Shown: piece after piece, positions 9,039 through 16,508 of the stretch
How positions within the stretch are numbered: the first letter of the stretch is position 1
How the letters are laid out: the number at the start of each line of letters is the position of its first letter
Assembly: GCA_033765345.1 (NCBI GenBank)
Contig: JANRIC010000253.1
Coordinates: 1-26,015 of the forward strand
Length of the DNA stretch: 26,015 nucleotides
Reading direction: 5' to 3'
Source of the DNA: JANRIC01 sp033765345
GTDB lineage: Bacteria; Bacteroidota; Bacteroidia; Cytophagales; Microscillaceae
Translations under genes and position numbers: made by a program
Notes under the pieces: model-generated
What the model was told of the DNA's origin: nothing
The model's input: only the letters and a program-made list of their open reading frames with translations
Database searches by the model: none

Positions 9039-9097
9039 TTTAATGGATTGGTTTCCTCGCCATTGTAAAAGCCTTATTGCTAAAGGCTTCATAAAAA

Positions 9098-9131
9098 CCT
9101 CTCAGGCAGATTTTTAAGCCTGCCTGAGAGG
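9098..9131 (-). terminator. Terminator of lipoprotein copy A
   Basis: Perfect 12-bp inverted repeat (CCTCTCAGGCAG with CTGCCTGAGAGG), 10-base loop, followed on the minus strand by a run of T. It lies 6 bases past the stop codon. A diverged copy occurs at 9861-9895 after the paralogous gene. Confidence 0.9.
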
Positions 9132-9137
9132 AAATCA

Positions 9138-9770
9138 TTAGTCTACTACACGGAAGCAGTAACCGAGTCGTTGGTTGTTCTCATCAGCAGGAAGTCCTAG
9201 AAAATCTTCTAAGAGATATAAGTTTTGATCTTGATTACTAACTTGCATCGAGAAACTTGCACTCTCACAATTGCTTTCTTTTCTACCTCTACTCAAAGCA
9301 TCACCATTTGTCAAGAAATAAACCCCTTTTTTTGTAGGAATAAGCCCTATTTTTAATCTGTATGTAGAGGAAGTCTCTTCATAACTGAGTTGTTGAAAAA
9401 CTTCAGGACTTGGGACTGTTTTGTCATTAAATATTTTACCGTTTATGGCAATATATTTAAATTGGGATACGGCTCCTGTTGGAGTTTTACTATCATTAGG
9501 AATTAATTCACTTACCCCTAGTATACCGCCGATAGTTTTTGCATTGGAATAGTCGATGAGTGATGAAGTAAGTACATCTTCTAAATCAGTCGGAAATTCT
9601 GAAATTAAATATAATGTGTCTCCCAAAGAGATACTGTCGATTTCCGGGGTAAAATAAGAGGTTACTTCAAAGTTATAACTTATATCCAAGCAAGAGTCAG
9701 GGCAAGATGTCATCAAAAACAATAATCCAAGAGATAGTAAAGTAAGTTTTACTGTTATTTTAGTACCCAT
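9138..9770 (-). CDS. Lipoprotein, downstream paralogue (copy A)
   Basis: 210 residues from the ATG at 9768-9770. N-terminal hydrophobic stretch LTLLSLGLLFLM ends in a lipobox-like TSC, so it is probably a lipoprotein. The mature part is beta-rich and of unknown family. It is a clear paralogue of the next gene: shared CPDxC, YxFEV, DYSNAK/EYSNAK, LKIGLIPTKKG/LKIGIIPRKKG, LSRGRK/LSLGRK, ASFSMQVSN, and an identical end, YCFRVVD. I reject the ATG six codons upstream because the paralogue's start (MDTK) aligns with MGTK here, and the upstream codons belong to a relic of the protease tail. Two cysteines after the lipid-anchor region (CPDSC) and two later ones may pair. Confidence 0.85.
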   Translation of the reverse strand: MGTKITVKLTLLSLGLLFLMTSCPDSCLDISYNFEVTSYFTPEIDSISLGDTLYLISEFPTDLEDVLTSSLIDYSNAKTIGGILGVSELIPNDSKTPTGAVSQFKYIAINGKIFNDKTVPSPEVFQQLSYEETSSTYRLKIGLIPTKKGVYFLTNGDALSRGRKESNCESASFSMQVSNQDQNLYLLEDFLGLPADENNQRLGYCFRVVD

Positions 9771-9843
9771 ATTGTTGGAATAAGTCAATTACCTGTACTG
9801 ATTGATTGTTATTATTTAGCTGTAAAAGCCTGTCTCGATATTG
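9760..9843 (-). pseudogene. Duplicated tail of the metalloprotease gene
   Basis: Read on the minus strand, this gap encodes QYRDRLLQLNNNNQ, then SVQVIDLFQQYGY and a stop, closely matching the protease C-terminus (QYRDRLLQLNNNNQ, LTQVNTLFQFYGY, stop at 10518). The stop overlaps the start of lipoprotein copy A in the same way the real protease stop overlaps the start of copy B. An in-frame TAG sits just upstream (9844-9846). This is the scar of a tandem duplication. Confidence 0.9.
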
Positions 9844-9860
9844 CTAAAGGCTTTATAAAA

Positions 9861-9895
9861 CCTCTCAGACAGACTTGATAAGCCTGCCTAAGAGG
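9861..9895 (-). terminator. Terminator of lipoprotein copy B
   Basis: Diverged copy of the hairpin at 9098-9131. Read as minus-strand RNA the 12 positions still pair, two of them through G-U wobbles. It is followed by a T-rich stretch and lies 7 bases past the stop of copy B. Confidence 0.8.
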
Positions 9896-9901
9896 AAATC
9901 A

Positions 9902-10528
9902 TCAGTCTACTACCCGAAAGCAGTAAGACCGCTGACGGTCGTATTCACTGAGGTTGCCATATACATCTTCAAACAAATACAAATGTTGATCGGTATTTGA
10001 AAGTGTAATAGAAAAACTAGCTTGGTCACACTCCTTAGTGTTTTTACGGCCTAAACTTAGTCCATTACCTAGTCCCAGTAAGTAGATTCCTTTTTTTCTA
10101 GGGATAATACCAATTTTGAGTTTATACTCATTATTAGCATACTCATAAGTTAATTGATTAACCTGATTAGGCAATGGTATATCTTTGGAATTATATATCT
10201 GACCGGAAATAGAAACATAAGAAAAATCTAAAATAGAATTGTAATTAAGATTGCCATAAAAATCAAGATTAGTAAAACCTATATTACTCCCAATTTTTTT
10301 GGCATTTGAATACTCTATAATCATATTTGTTTCTACATCTAGGAGACTTTCTGAAAAATGAGACTCTACAAAAATAGTATCACCTATTTTTATAGCCTCA
10401 TTGTCTGGCTTTATTGAAGCCTCAACTTCAAAATGGTACTCAGGATTAATACACTTGTCTGGACAACCTGTGTTGGAAATTGCTATTACGATAAAAAACA
10501 AAATATTTCTATACATTTTAGTATCCAT
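9902..10528 (-). CDS. Lipoprotein, upstream paralogue (copy B)
   Basis: 208 residues, unknown family, paralogue of the gene at 9138-9770. The signal segment NILFFIVIAISNTGC suggests lipid attachment at the Cys, followed at once by PDKC. Its body shares most conserved blocks with copy A, ending in YCFRVVD. The start ATG lies inside the last codons of the metalloprotease gene (11-base overlap, other frame), so translation is probably coupled to it. That tight link, kept in a duplicated form for copy A, suggests the lipoprotein works with the protease, for example as a partner, substrate or inhibitor at the outer membrane; this is inference. Third positions are more AT-rich than in the protease. 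Confidence 0.85.
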   Translation of the reverse strand: MDTKMYRNILFFIVIAISNTGCPDKCINPEYHFEVEASIKPDNEAIKIGDTIFVESHFSESLLDVETNMIIEYSNAKKIGSNIGFTNLDFYGNLNYNSILDFSYVSISGQIYNSKDIPLPNQVNQLTYEYANNEYKLKIGIIPRKKGIYLLGLGNGLSLGRKNTKECDQASFSITLSNTDQHLYLFEDVYGNLSEYDRQRSYCFRVVD

Positions 10529-12509
10529 AAAATTGAAATAAAGTATTAACTTGTGTTAATTGATTGTTATTATTTAGCTGTAATAGTCTATCTCTGTATT
10601 GCTGAAGACTTCGGATATTAGTAGAGAAAGCTGCAAACATTTGTCTATTGGTGTAACCAGATACTTGGTCAAAACCTCCAATACCCGCCACAGCTTCCCC
10701 TGGCGTATTATCATTCAAATCCCAATAAAGTCCATCGGGTATCCAGCGATAGGGGTCGGTCAGTAAGTTAGGGTTGAAGGCTTCCAAAACAGCCGTATAA
10801 GGTCGGGCAGCCCCACAAAATACCGGACCGCCTTCTTGTGCAGTAATACACGAAGACATTACACCATAGCGTTGATCTGCTAGAAATCGTCCGTAGTGAT
10901 AAGCCCAGCTCTCTCCTACAGCAATAATGGGAGAGTTGGCAGTATTTCCTTGACCATAGGCATTAAAATCGTCATTTCCAGAGTTAGCTAATGATTCGGC
11001 TACAATGGCATCTACGAAATTAGCATACCAGGTATTCCCATTTTGATTGTAGTGGGTTGCGTGTGAAAACTCGTGAAAGAGTGTCTCAACAACTCGATCA
11101 GAGTTCAAGTCATTAATATTAACTACATTATAGCTGTAAGCCACATCTATTTGTCTTTTGAGTGTTTCATAAAACAGGCTGATTCCTGCGGTTATATAAG
11201 AAAAGCTGGCTACCAAAGTGCTTCTAACCAAAACTTCTGGCAGATCATTGACCAGCCTTTTGGCAAATAAAGGTGCACTAGCTCGCCCTACAAATCCCCA
11301 ATTGGATAGCATTATTTTTAATCGCCAATTGATCGTACCCGTACCTTGCTCAGTAGCCAGTGTTTTGAAGTTTTGCAGCGTGTTGAGTGCAGTGGCTGCC
11401 ACCCAATTACGCGTGCCTCTTGAGTTGATTACATCATTACGCAAAAAAGTACTTTGTACCGTGTTAATTTGATTGCCACTAAAAGTCCCCACCCTGAATT
11501 TAACAGGAAAAAACATCTGCCACAACCTTATGCCACGTACACCGCGAATGATGGCGTGTTCATTCTTAAACTTTACCAGAAGTTTTACTTTATTTCTGAA
11601 TCTTTTATTGATGGTAAAATTGCCATTTATATCTGTAAAGGTTCTTTCTACTTTAAACCAACGTCGGGCTACTACTCTAACTCTCCGTACGCCTACAATA
11701 CCTACTTGCACTCTTGCATTAATATCATTGACCATAATCCTGCCCTGAGGAGTAGCACCGGGTTGCGGAGTAGGCGTTGTGCAAAGTCTGCAGGTAGTAA
11801 GTCCAGTAGCGGGGTCGGGGCAATAGCCTGGGGGGCAAGATACGATATTGGTTATTACTCCACCTTTAATTCCTGATGATGCAGAGGCACTAGCCAATCC
11901 GTCTCCGTCGGCATTAAGACCAGCCAGGCGTTCAGCTTCGGCCTCTATGTTGGTATCATCGGGGATGTGGATGCTTGCCAGGGTCTCATAAACTATTCCG
12001 CTCGGAAAAGAAAAACTAGCAGGTACTACGGCATATTGCCAGGTGATTTGCTCATCTGGTATGCTCGGGTCTTGATAATAATCTCCTTCTTGGATGATTT
12101 GATAGTCCAGAGGTTCATCAAAAAGCTCAAGATCAAGGCTTTCTTCCAAAGTAGCCAATTGATCTAGGGTGCTAGGGCGAAAGCGCACATACTTATGGCT
12201 GGCAGCAAGGCTACTCCAGTTACCCCCTTTGACATTGGTGTAGGCTTGCCGCATATTGGCAAGCAGATAGGGATTGGGTAGTCTTGCTCCCAGAATCGTA
12301 GGATACTCCACGGTATCCGTAGGACTGGGAACATTCAAAGATTTGGGCGAAGAAGAAGGCTCAAGGTCTTCTTTGGTAAGCTCAATGTCCGGTTGAGGGT
12401 CTTGAACTTCATGACAAGCATTCATGCTGGTAGCTATTAAAAAAACTAAGCATACATAAGGAATTTTTGCAAGGAATTTTTGCAAGGAATTTTTAAAATG
12501 TAAATTCAT
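10518..12509 (-). CDS. Lipoprotein zinc metalloprotease-like protein
   Basis: 663 residues. N-terminal signal YVCLVFLIATSMNAC with the lipid-anchored Cys at 32, then an acidic, Pro/Ser-rich linker. Residues about 250-310 look like a carboxypeptidase-regulatory-like beta domain (GRIMVNDI, VRVVARRWFK, TFTDINGNFTINKRF). The catalytic part has HEFSH (His479, Glu480, His483), followed 50 residues later by GESWAYHYG, where Glu533 is a likely third zinc ligand, as in gluzincins. A CPPGYCPDPATGLTTCRLC cluster near 225-245 may hold disulfides. No T9SS sorting domain is present. It heads an operon with lipoproteins B and A. A 13-base repeat in the signal region (12458-12494) could cause frameshifts. 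The protease subfamily is not identified. Confidence 0.85.
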   Translation of the reverse strand: MNLHFKNSLQKFLAKIPYVCLVFLIATSMNACHEVQDPQPDIELTKEDLEPSSSPKSLNVPSPTDTVEYPTILGARLPNPYLLANMRQAYTNVKGGNWSSLAASHKYVRFRPSTLDQLATLEESLDLELFDEPLDYQIIQEGDYYQDPSIPDEQITWQYAVVPASFSFPSGIVYETLASIHIPDDTNIEAEAERLAGLNADGDGLASASASSGIKGGVITNIVSCPPGYCPDPATGLTTCRLCTTPTPQPGATPQGRIMVNDINARVQVGIVGVRRVRVVARRWFKVERTFTDINGNFTINKRFRNKVKLLVKFKNEHAIIRGVRGIRLWQMFFPVKFRVGTFSGNQINTVQSTFLRNDVINSRGTRNWVAATALNTLQNFKTLATEQGTGTINWRLKIMLSNWGFVGRASAPLFAKRLVNDLPEVLVRSTLVASFSYITAGISLFYETLKRQIDVAYSYNVVNINDLNSDRVVETLFHEFSHATHYNQNGNTWYANFVDAIVAESLANSGNDDFNAYGQGNTANSPIIAVGESWAYHYGRFLADQRYGVMSSCITAQEGGPVFCGAARPYTAVLEAFNPNLLTDPYRWIPDGLYWDLNDNTPGEAVAGIGGFDQVSGYTNRQMFAAFSTNIRSLQQYRDRLLQLNNNNQLTQVNTLFQFYGY
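12458..12494. repeat. 13-bp tandem repeat inside the signal-peptide codons
   Basis: AAGGAATTTTTGC occurs twice in full and a third time to 11 of 13 bases, head to tail, covering about codons 6-17 of the metalloprotease gene. The unit is not a multiple of three, so loss or gain of one copy would shift the reading frame. Confidence 0.9.
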
Positions 12510-12687
12510 AAAAATAAGGATTGTTTAAGGGTTGAAATTCTTAAGCAATTTAGCAAATAAATCTTTCAGGAATAAATTATTATCGAGAAAAATATGCTAC
12601 GGTTTGTAGTCTATTTTACCATAAAATTTCTTCGAGAAAATTATCTCCCCGACAAAACCCCCACATTCCTCTAATCGTCTTGTGCTC

Positions 12688-12742
12688 AGGAATGATAATT
12701 AAATAAAGTAATGTTTAAAAAAATATTACATTATCCATTCCT
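12688..12742 (-). terminator. Possible terminator of cvfB
   Basis: AGGAATGATAAT pairs with ATTATCCATTCCT with one bulged base, across a 30-base AT-rich loop that itself has TAATGT/ACATTA arms. It overlaps the cvfB stop codon. There is no strong T-run, so this is weak. Confidence 0.3.
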
Positions 12743-13586
12743 AAACAGTATCATCTTCCAGGAGATAAATGCCCTTTTCACCGATTTTAATGATCTGTTC
12801 TTTGTATAAATTCCCAATGGCTTTTTTGAAGGTTTTTTTGCTCATTTGCAGACGATCTCGGATTTCTTCTGGCGAACTACCATCATAAAGCGGTAAGAAA
12901 CCACCTTGATTTCGGAGAGTTTCTAAAATCTTGGCTGCTGCGGGTTCGATATTGTCAAATCCTGTTTTTTGAAGGCGCACATCGATCTTGTTATCTTCCC
13001 GGATTTTGTAGATAAATCCCTGATGAATTTGCCCAATTTGGACGGGCTTGAATATTTCATTTTTATACAGTAATCCTTTGTGCTGGTGGTTGATGATCAC
13101 ATTGTAGCCTAGATCAGTTGATTCCCAGACAATGAGTTCTACTTCCTGCCCCTCGATCAGGTTAAGTTTTTCATTATTTAAAAATCCGTTGATCCGGTTA
13201 GAAGCAACTAGCCGATTGGTTTTGGCATCCAGATAGAGATAAAAAATATAAAAATTACCTTCCTGGAGTGCAGCATATTGTTCCAGATAGGGTACAAGTA
13301 GGTCTTTATCCAGACCCCAATCCACAAAAGCTCCCACACTGGTCACTTTTTTGACTTCTAAAAAAGCAAAACGATGCAGTGTGATTTTTGGGGAGCGGCT
13401 GCTGGCAATGGTGCGTCCTTGCTTATCCTGATAAATAAAAACCTTGATTTTATCCCCTACTTTTACTCCATAAGGGATTTCTTTGCCGGGTAATAGCACA
13501 TCATTGCCTGCTGTGTCGCCCAAAAAAAGCCCACTACCTGTATCCCTCAAAACTTCAAGGGTTTGAAACTGACCTATTTCTATCAT
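12741..13586 (-). CDS. cvfB: CvfB-type S1 RNA-binding protein
   Basis: 281 residues from the ATG at 13584-13586, which gives MIEIGQFQTLEVLRD, the usual family opening; an in-frame ATG ten codons earlier is less likely. The layout is that of CvfB/YitL: several S1-like OB folds in series (about 1-65, 68-135, 140-205; VTSVGAFVDWGLDKDLLVP is the most typical S1 strand pattern) and a C-terminal winged-helix (about 215-281: LRNQGGFLPLYDGSSPEEI, then MSKKTFKKAIGNLYKEQII). The family binds RNA; in Staphylococcus aureus it affects virulence-factor expression. Its target here is unknown. It is divergent from the phoX-like gene. Confidence 0.9.
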   Translation of the reverse strand: MIEIGQFQTLEVLRDTGSGLFLGDTAGNDVLLPGKEIPYGVKVGDKIKVFIYQDKQGRTIASSRSPKITLHRFAFLEVKKVTSVGAFVDWGLDKDLLVPYLEQYAALQEGNFYIFYLYLDAKTNRLVASNRINGFLNNEKLNLIEGQEVELIVWESTDLGYNVIINHQHKGLLYKNEIFKPVQIGQIHQGFIYKIREDNKIDVRLQKTGFDNIEPAAAKILETLRNQGGFLPLYDGSSPEEIRDRLQMSKKTFKKAIGNLYKEQIIKIGEKGIYLLEDDTV

Positions 13587-13666
13587 CCTCGTACATAAAT
13601 TGTTCAATATCCTCAAAATTAAAAAATCCTTGATCTAGTTTAGTTTTTTCTTTGTATTTCTTTCCT

Positions 13667-13674
13667 TAGTTTTG
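13667..13674 (+). promoter_or_regulatory. Possible -7 promoter element for the PhoX gene
   Basis: TAGTTTTG matches TAnnTTTG. Transcription from about 13681 would exclude an in-frame start at 13672 and fits the ATG at 13705. The -33 region is T-rich (TTTT near 13644) but not a clean TTTG. Confidence 0.4.
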
Positions 13675-13704
13675 GTCAGGTTTATTTTAACAATTAAAAA
13701 TCGG

Positions 13705-15093
13705 ATGAAAACGACTCTCCATACCACTAGACGTGATTTTCTAAAACTAAGCGGCGCAGTAAGCCTGGGTTTTTTGGGTTTGAATAAGTTTGCCTATGCA
13801 GCTTCTCATTTTTCTTCCAATGAAGTGGGTTATGGCCCTTTGGTCAAAGACCCCCAAGGTATGCTGAACCTTCCTAAAGGATTTTCCTATAAAATCATCT
13901 CTAAAATGGGTACTCCGATGAGTGACGGCTTTTTAATCCCTGGCAAAGGGGATGGCATGGCTACCTTTGCCGGAAAAAAAGGGAAAGTCATCCTGATCCG
14001 AAATCATGAAATGAATCCTGAAGACCCCGAAGAAGGACCTTTTGGAAAACAGAACGAATTGCTTGCCAAAATTGACCCCAAAATGGTCTATGATTTTGGA
14101 ATGGGCAAACAACCCTGCCTCGGAGGTACTACAACCTTAATTTTTAATGAAGAAACCCAAACTTTAGAAAACGAATACCTCAGCCTTGTGGGTACCGTCC
14201 GCAATTGTGCCGGAGGACCTACTCCCTGGGGCTCCTGGATTAGCTGCGAAGAGACCAATCTTAAAAAAGGCGAAAGCCGTGAAAAAGACCACGGGTATAA
14301 TTTTGAAGTGCCTGCAAGTACCAAGATCCAATTGGCTGAACCGATCCCGCTCATAGCTATGGGGCGCATGAATCACGAAGCTGTGGCTGTAGACCCCAAA
14401 TCAGGGATTGTCTACCAGACTGAAGATCAGCACGATGGCTTGATTTACCGCTTTATTCCACATACACCCGGTAAACTCATCAAAGGCGGCAAATTACAAA
14501 TCCTGGCGATCAAAGACCAGAAAAGCCGCGATACCCGCAACTGGGATGCTAAATATGAAACTTTCCCAGTCAAACAAAAATTTGAGGTAGAATGGCTTGA
14601 TATCGATGATGTGGAATCTCCAGAGGATGATCTTCGTCTGAGGGGTTTTGAAAAAGGGGCAGCACGTTTTGCAAGAGGGGAGGGGATGTGGTACGGCAAC
14701 GGCGAAATCTATTTCGCTTGCACCAATGGCGGTAAGAATAAAAAAGGGCAAATCTTTCGCTACGTACCCAGTGCCCTAGAAGGAACACCAGAAGAGAAAA
14801 ACCAGCCCGGAACCCTTGAGCTTTTTGTGGAACCCAATGACCTGGATTTGCTCCAAAACTGCGACAACCTCACCGTGGCTCCCTGGGCAGATGTCATTAC
14901 TTGCGAAGACCGCAGCCATCCCAACATCGTCGGAATCAGCCCCGAAGGTGAATTTTATAAACTTGCCGAAAACATCGGCTTTGAGTCCGAATTCGCAGGA
15001 GGCGTATTCTCACCCTCAGGCAAGACCTTTTTTGTCAATATCCAACACGCCGGGTTGACATTTGCCATTACAGGACCTTGGAAGAAGGTTTAA
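13705..15093 (+). CDS. PhoX-family (DUF839) Tat-exported phosphatase
   Basis: 462 residues from ATG 13705. A twin-arginine signal is clear: TTRRDFLKLSGAVSLGFLG, with Arg9-Arg10, then a cleavage region near YAA-SHF. The body is the PhoX/DUF839 beta-propeller: GDGMATF, ILIRNHEMNP, a CAGGPTPWGSWISCEE block, MGRMNHEAVAVDP, YQTEDQHDGLIYRF and NCDNLTVAPWADVITCED. PhoX enzymes are periplasmic alkaline phosphatases that use an Fe3+-Ca2+ cofactor, which is why they fold before Tat export. The two conserved cysteines and the acidic residues that hold the metals in family members appear present. Phosphate-starvation control is usual for phoX but no Pho box is recognised here. DUF839 proteins without phosphatase activity exist, so substrate is not certain. 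Confidence 0.9.
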   Translation: MKTTLHTTRRDFLKLSGAVSLGFLGLNKFAYAASHFSSNEVGYGPLVKDPQGMLNLPKGFSYKIISKMGTPMSDGFLIPGKGDGMATFAGKKGKVILIRNHEMNPEDPEEGPFGKQNELLAKIDPKMVYDFGMGKQPCLGGTTTLIFNEETQTLENEYLSLVGTVRNCAGGPTPWGSWISCEETNLKKGESREKDHGYNFEVPASTKIQLAEPIPLIAMGRMNHEAVAVDPKSGIVYQTEDQHDGLIYRFIPHTPGKLIKGGKLQILAIKDQKSRDTRNWDAKYETFPVKQKFEVEWLDIDDVESPEDDLRLRGFEKGAARFARGEGMWYGNGEIYFACTNGGKNKKGQIFRYVPSALEGTPEEKNQPGTLELFVEPNDLDLLQNCDNLTVAPWADVITCEDRSHPNIVGISPEGEFYKLAENIGFESEFAGGVFSPSGKTFFVNIQHAGLTFAITGPWKKV

Positions 15094-15105
15094 AGAGAAT
15101 GTATT

Positions 15106-15138
15106 AAAAATCCCTGACAGGTTAAGTTCAGGATTTTT
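15106..15138 (+). terminator. First, bulged hairpin after the PhoX gene
   Basis: AAAAATCC...GGATTTTT arms extend inward through CTGA/TCAG with one bulge, 12 bases after the stop. It may act with the stronger hairpin at 15155. Confidence 0.45.
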
Positions 15139-15154
15139 AGATACTGAACAGTGA

Positions 15155-15187
15155 TAGAGTAATCCTCACTTGTGGAGGATTACTCTA
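15155..15187 (+). terminator. Terminator after the PhoX gene
   Basis: Perfect 13-bp inverted repeat (TAGAGTAATCCTC with GAGGATTACTCTA), 7-base loop, then TTTATATTTTCC. Confidence 0.85.
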
Positions 15188-15215
15188 TTTATATTTTCCT
15201 TGACTTTTCAAACAA

Positions 15216-15902
15216 TTAATGTCTGATAATCACTTGTTTCACGGCAGGTGTTTCACCTTCTATTTGCAGATAGTATAAGCCACTAGGCAAGTGTGTTGTG
15301 GAAAAGGTAACCTTCCCATCTTTGAGTTTACCTTACCACATTGGTATTTGCAAATTGTTGATTAATTTTACTTTATCGTTTATCTTTACTGCCTTACTTT
15401 CATCAACTGGGAAAGCATCACTATTTGCTGTTTCTTCTGTTAGCACTGTTAAGGTCAGTTCTTCACTAGCCGAATTGGGGTAAACACTCATATAATATCC
15501 GCCACTTCCATTAGACCGATAAGCGACAAAATTGACTGAAGTATTGCCACAGGCAGTAGCTACGGTACAGGTAACATTAATACAAGCTCCATTATACACT
15601 TCTATCTGCCCATAAGAACCAGATGAATAAAAAGGGGCGTTTCCAATCCTGCTATTAATTACCCAAGTATAACTCAATCCACCTAAATGGCTCAAATTCA
15701 TATAAATTGGGGCAGGTGTACCCTGAATAGCAGGCAAGTTTATATAATTCGTAGTGGATACTTGGGTTTGTTGACCTATATAACTATAAGCTCCTGTAAT
15801 CACGCCCGTTCCTACTGAAATAGCTCGACTAACAGTAAAATTACAGCCACCAAAATTAATAATAGCACTTGATAATAATAATACTTTGCCAAATTTTAGG
15901 AG
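15216..15902 (-). pseudogene. Broken T9SS-sorted surface protein (C-terminal part)
   Basis: Open from about 15902 down to an in-frame TAA at 15333-15335, then continuing in the same frame to a TAA at 15216-15218. The last 38 codons read GKLKDGKVTFSTTHLPSGLY and onward to KQVIIRH, a textbook T9SS type A C-terminal sorting domain. Before the TAA the text runs YMSVYPNSASEELTLTV and VKINDKVKLINNLQIPMW, also normal sorting-domain sequence, so one base change (for example from CAA, GAA or AAA) explains the stop. Upstream is a Gly/Thr/Asn-rich domain with two or more Cys. No start or signal peptide exists; the 5' end is lost next to a transposase relic. The stop would leave an exported product without its sorting signal. 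Confidence 0.85.
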
Positions 15903-16144
15903 TTAATAGCCCCAAAATAATAAAGTTCTTGGAGTTTGGGATTATTTATATGTTTGTTTGGGTTGATGGCAAACACGTCAAAAAATCTATCGAGCAGTAA
16001 TTGGTTGTGATAAAGCGTTTTGACATCCGCCATAGAAAAAGCTGCTCTGTCTTTCTTGGGTAGAGCTAACCAATGGGCTGATTTGGCAATAGAAACTGCG
16101 CTCAGGGAGGCGTTGAACTGTACGTACCGTATCTTGACATCTGA
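15896..16144 (-). mobile_element. Transposase C-terminal remnant (DDE, IS4-like)
   Basis: The minus strand encodes, between a TAG (16145-16147) and a TAA (15896-15898), about 82 codons with YVQFNASLSAVSIAKSAHWL, then MADVKTLYHNQLLLDRFF, DVFAINPN and a tail FGAINS. The FNASLSAVxxAK and MADxKTxYHNxLLLxRFF blocks are the C-terminus of a DDE transposase family common in Bacteroidota insertion sequences. The catalytic core is absent. A further minus-strand frame from an ATG at 16260-16262 (MESRTLVLAILAKMSK, GKGNFF, stop) resembles such a transposase's N-terminus, which would make this an internally deleted element of about 370 bases; that part is less sure. Terminal inverted repeats were not resolved. 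Confidence 0.75.
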
Positions 16145-16451
16145 CTAAAATTAATCCTCCCACTAATGCTCATAAACAGAGGGATTAGATGTGAAAAAAA
16201 TTGCCTTTGCCTATCTTAGACATTTTGGCTAATATTGCAAGTACGAGGGTTCTGCTCTCCATAAAAGCGTTGTTTGGTGTCTTAGTAAACCCAATTTAAC
16301 GCTTTTTTTTATTTATCCAAACCTTTGCATACTATTGGGCTAAAGCACCTAAAAATATAAAACTATAAGCCCTGCCAGATTCAGAACTGTTCCCGGATTT
16401 ACAACAAAATCATTTTTTCTCCAAATTCTCCTGAATAAAAGCCTTTAAACA
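16145..16451. other. Non-coding region beside the transposase relic
   Basis: No intact gene. It holds a possible transposase N-terminal fragment on the minus strand (about 16190-16262) and, at 16263-16306, AAAAGCGTT/AACGCTTTT arms 26 bases apart followed by eight T, which would act as a plus-strand terminator though no plus-strand gene precedes it closely. Confidence 0.5.
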
Positions 16452-16483
16452 TTTGTATCGGCCTGATGCTTGTATTACTTTTG
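16452..16483 (+). promoter_or_regulatory. Bacteroidota promoter for the 16509 operon
   Basis: TTTG at 16452-16455, a 20-base spacer, and TACTTTTG at 16476-16483: an exact match to the -33/-7 consensus of the Bacteroidota primary sigma factor. Transcription should begin near 16490, which sets the start of the next gene at the ATG of 16509 and not the ATG at 16488. Confidence 0.75.
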
Positions 16484-16508
16484 ATGGTTGGTACGATGCT
16501 TTCAAAAT

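Larger units (their letters stand above)
8704..9137. other. Intergenic region with relics
   Basis: 434 bases, AT-rich near 8760-8930. Contents: a minus-strand TAnnTTTG match (TATCTTTG read leftward at 8777-8784), possibly the promoter of the nuclease-like gene; the DUF4160-like fragment at 8931-9038; a short decayed repeat of the lipoprotein unit (about 9066-9097); and the terminator at 9098-9131. Confidence 0.6.

Noticed and set aside
11454..11876. 140-codon plus-strand frame inside the metalloprotease gene
   Set aside because: It is antisense to a well-supported coding region, and its translation shows no domain or signal.
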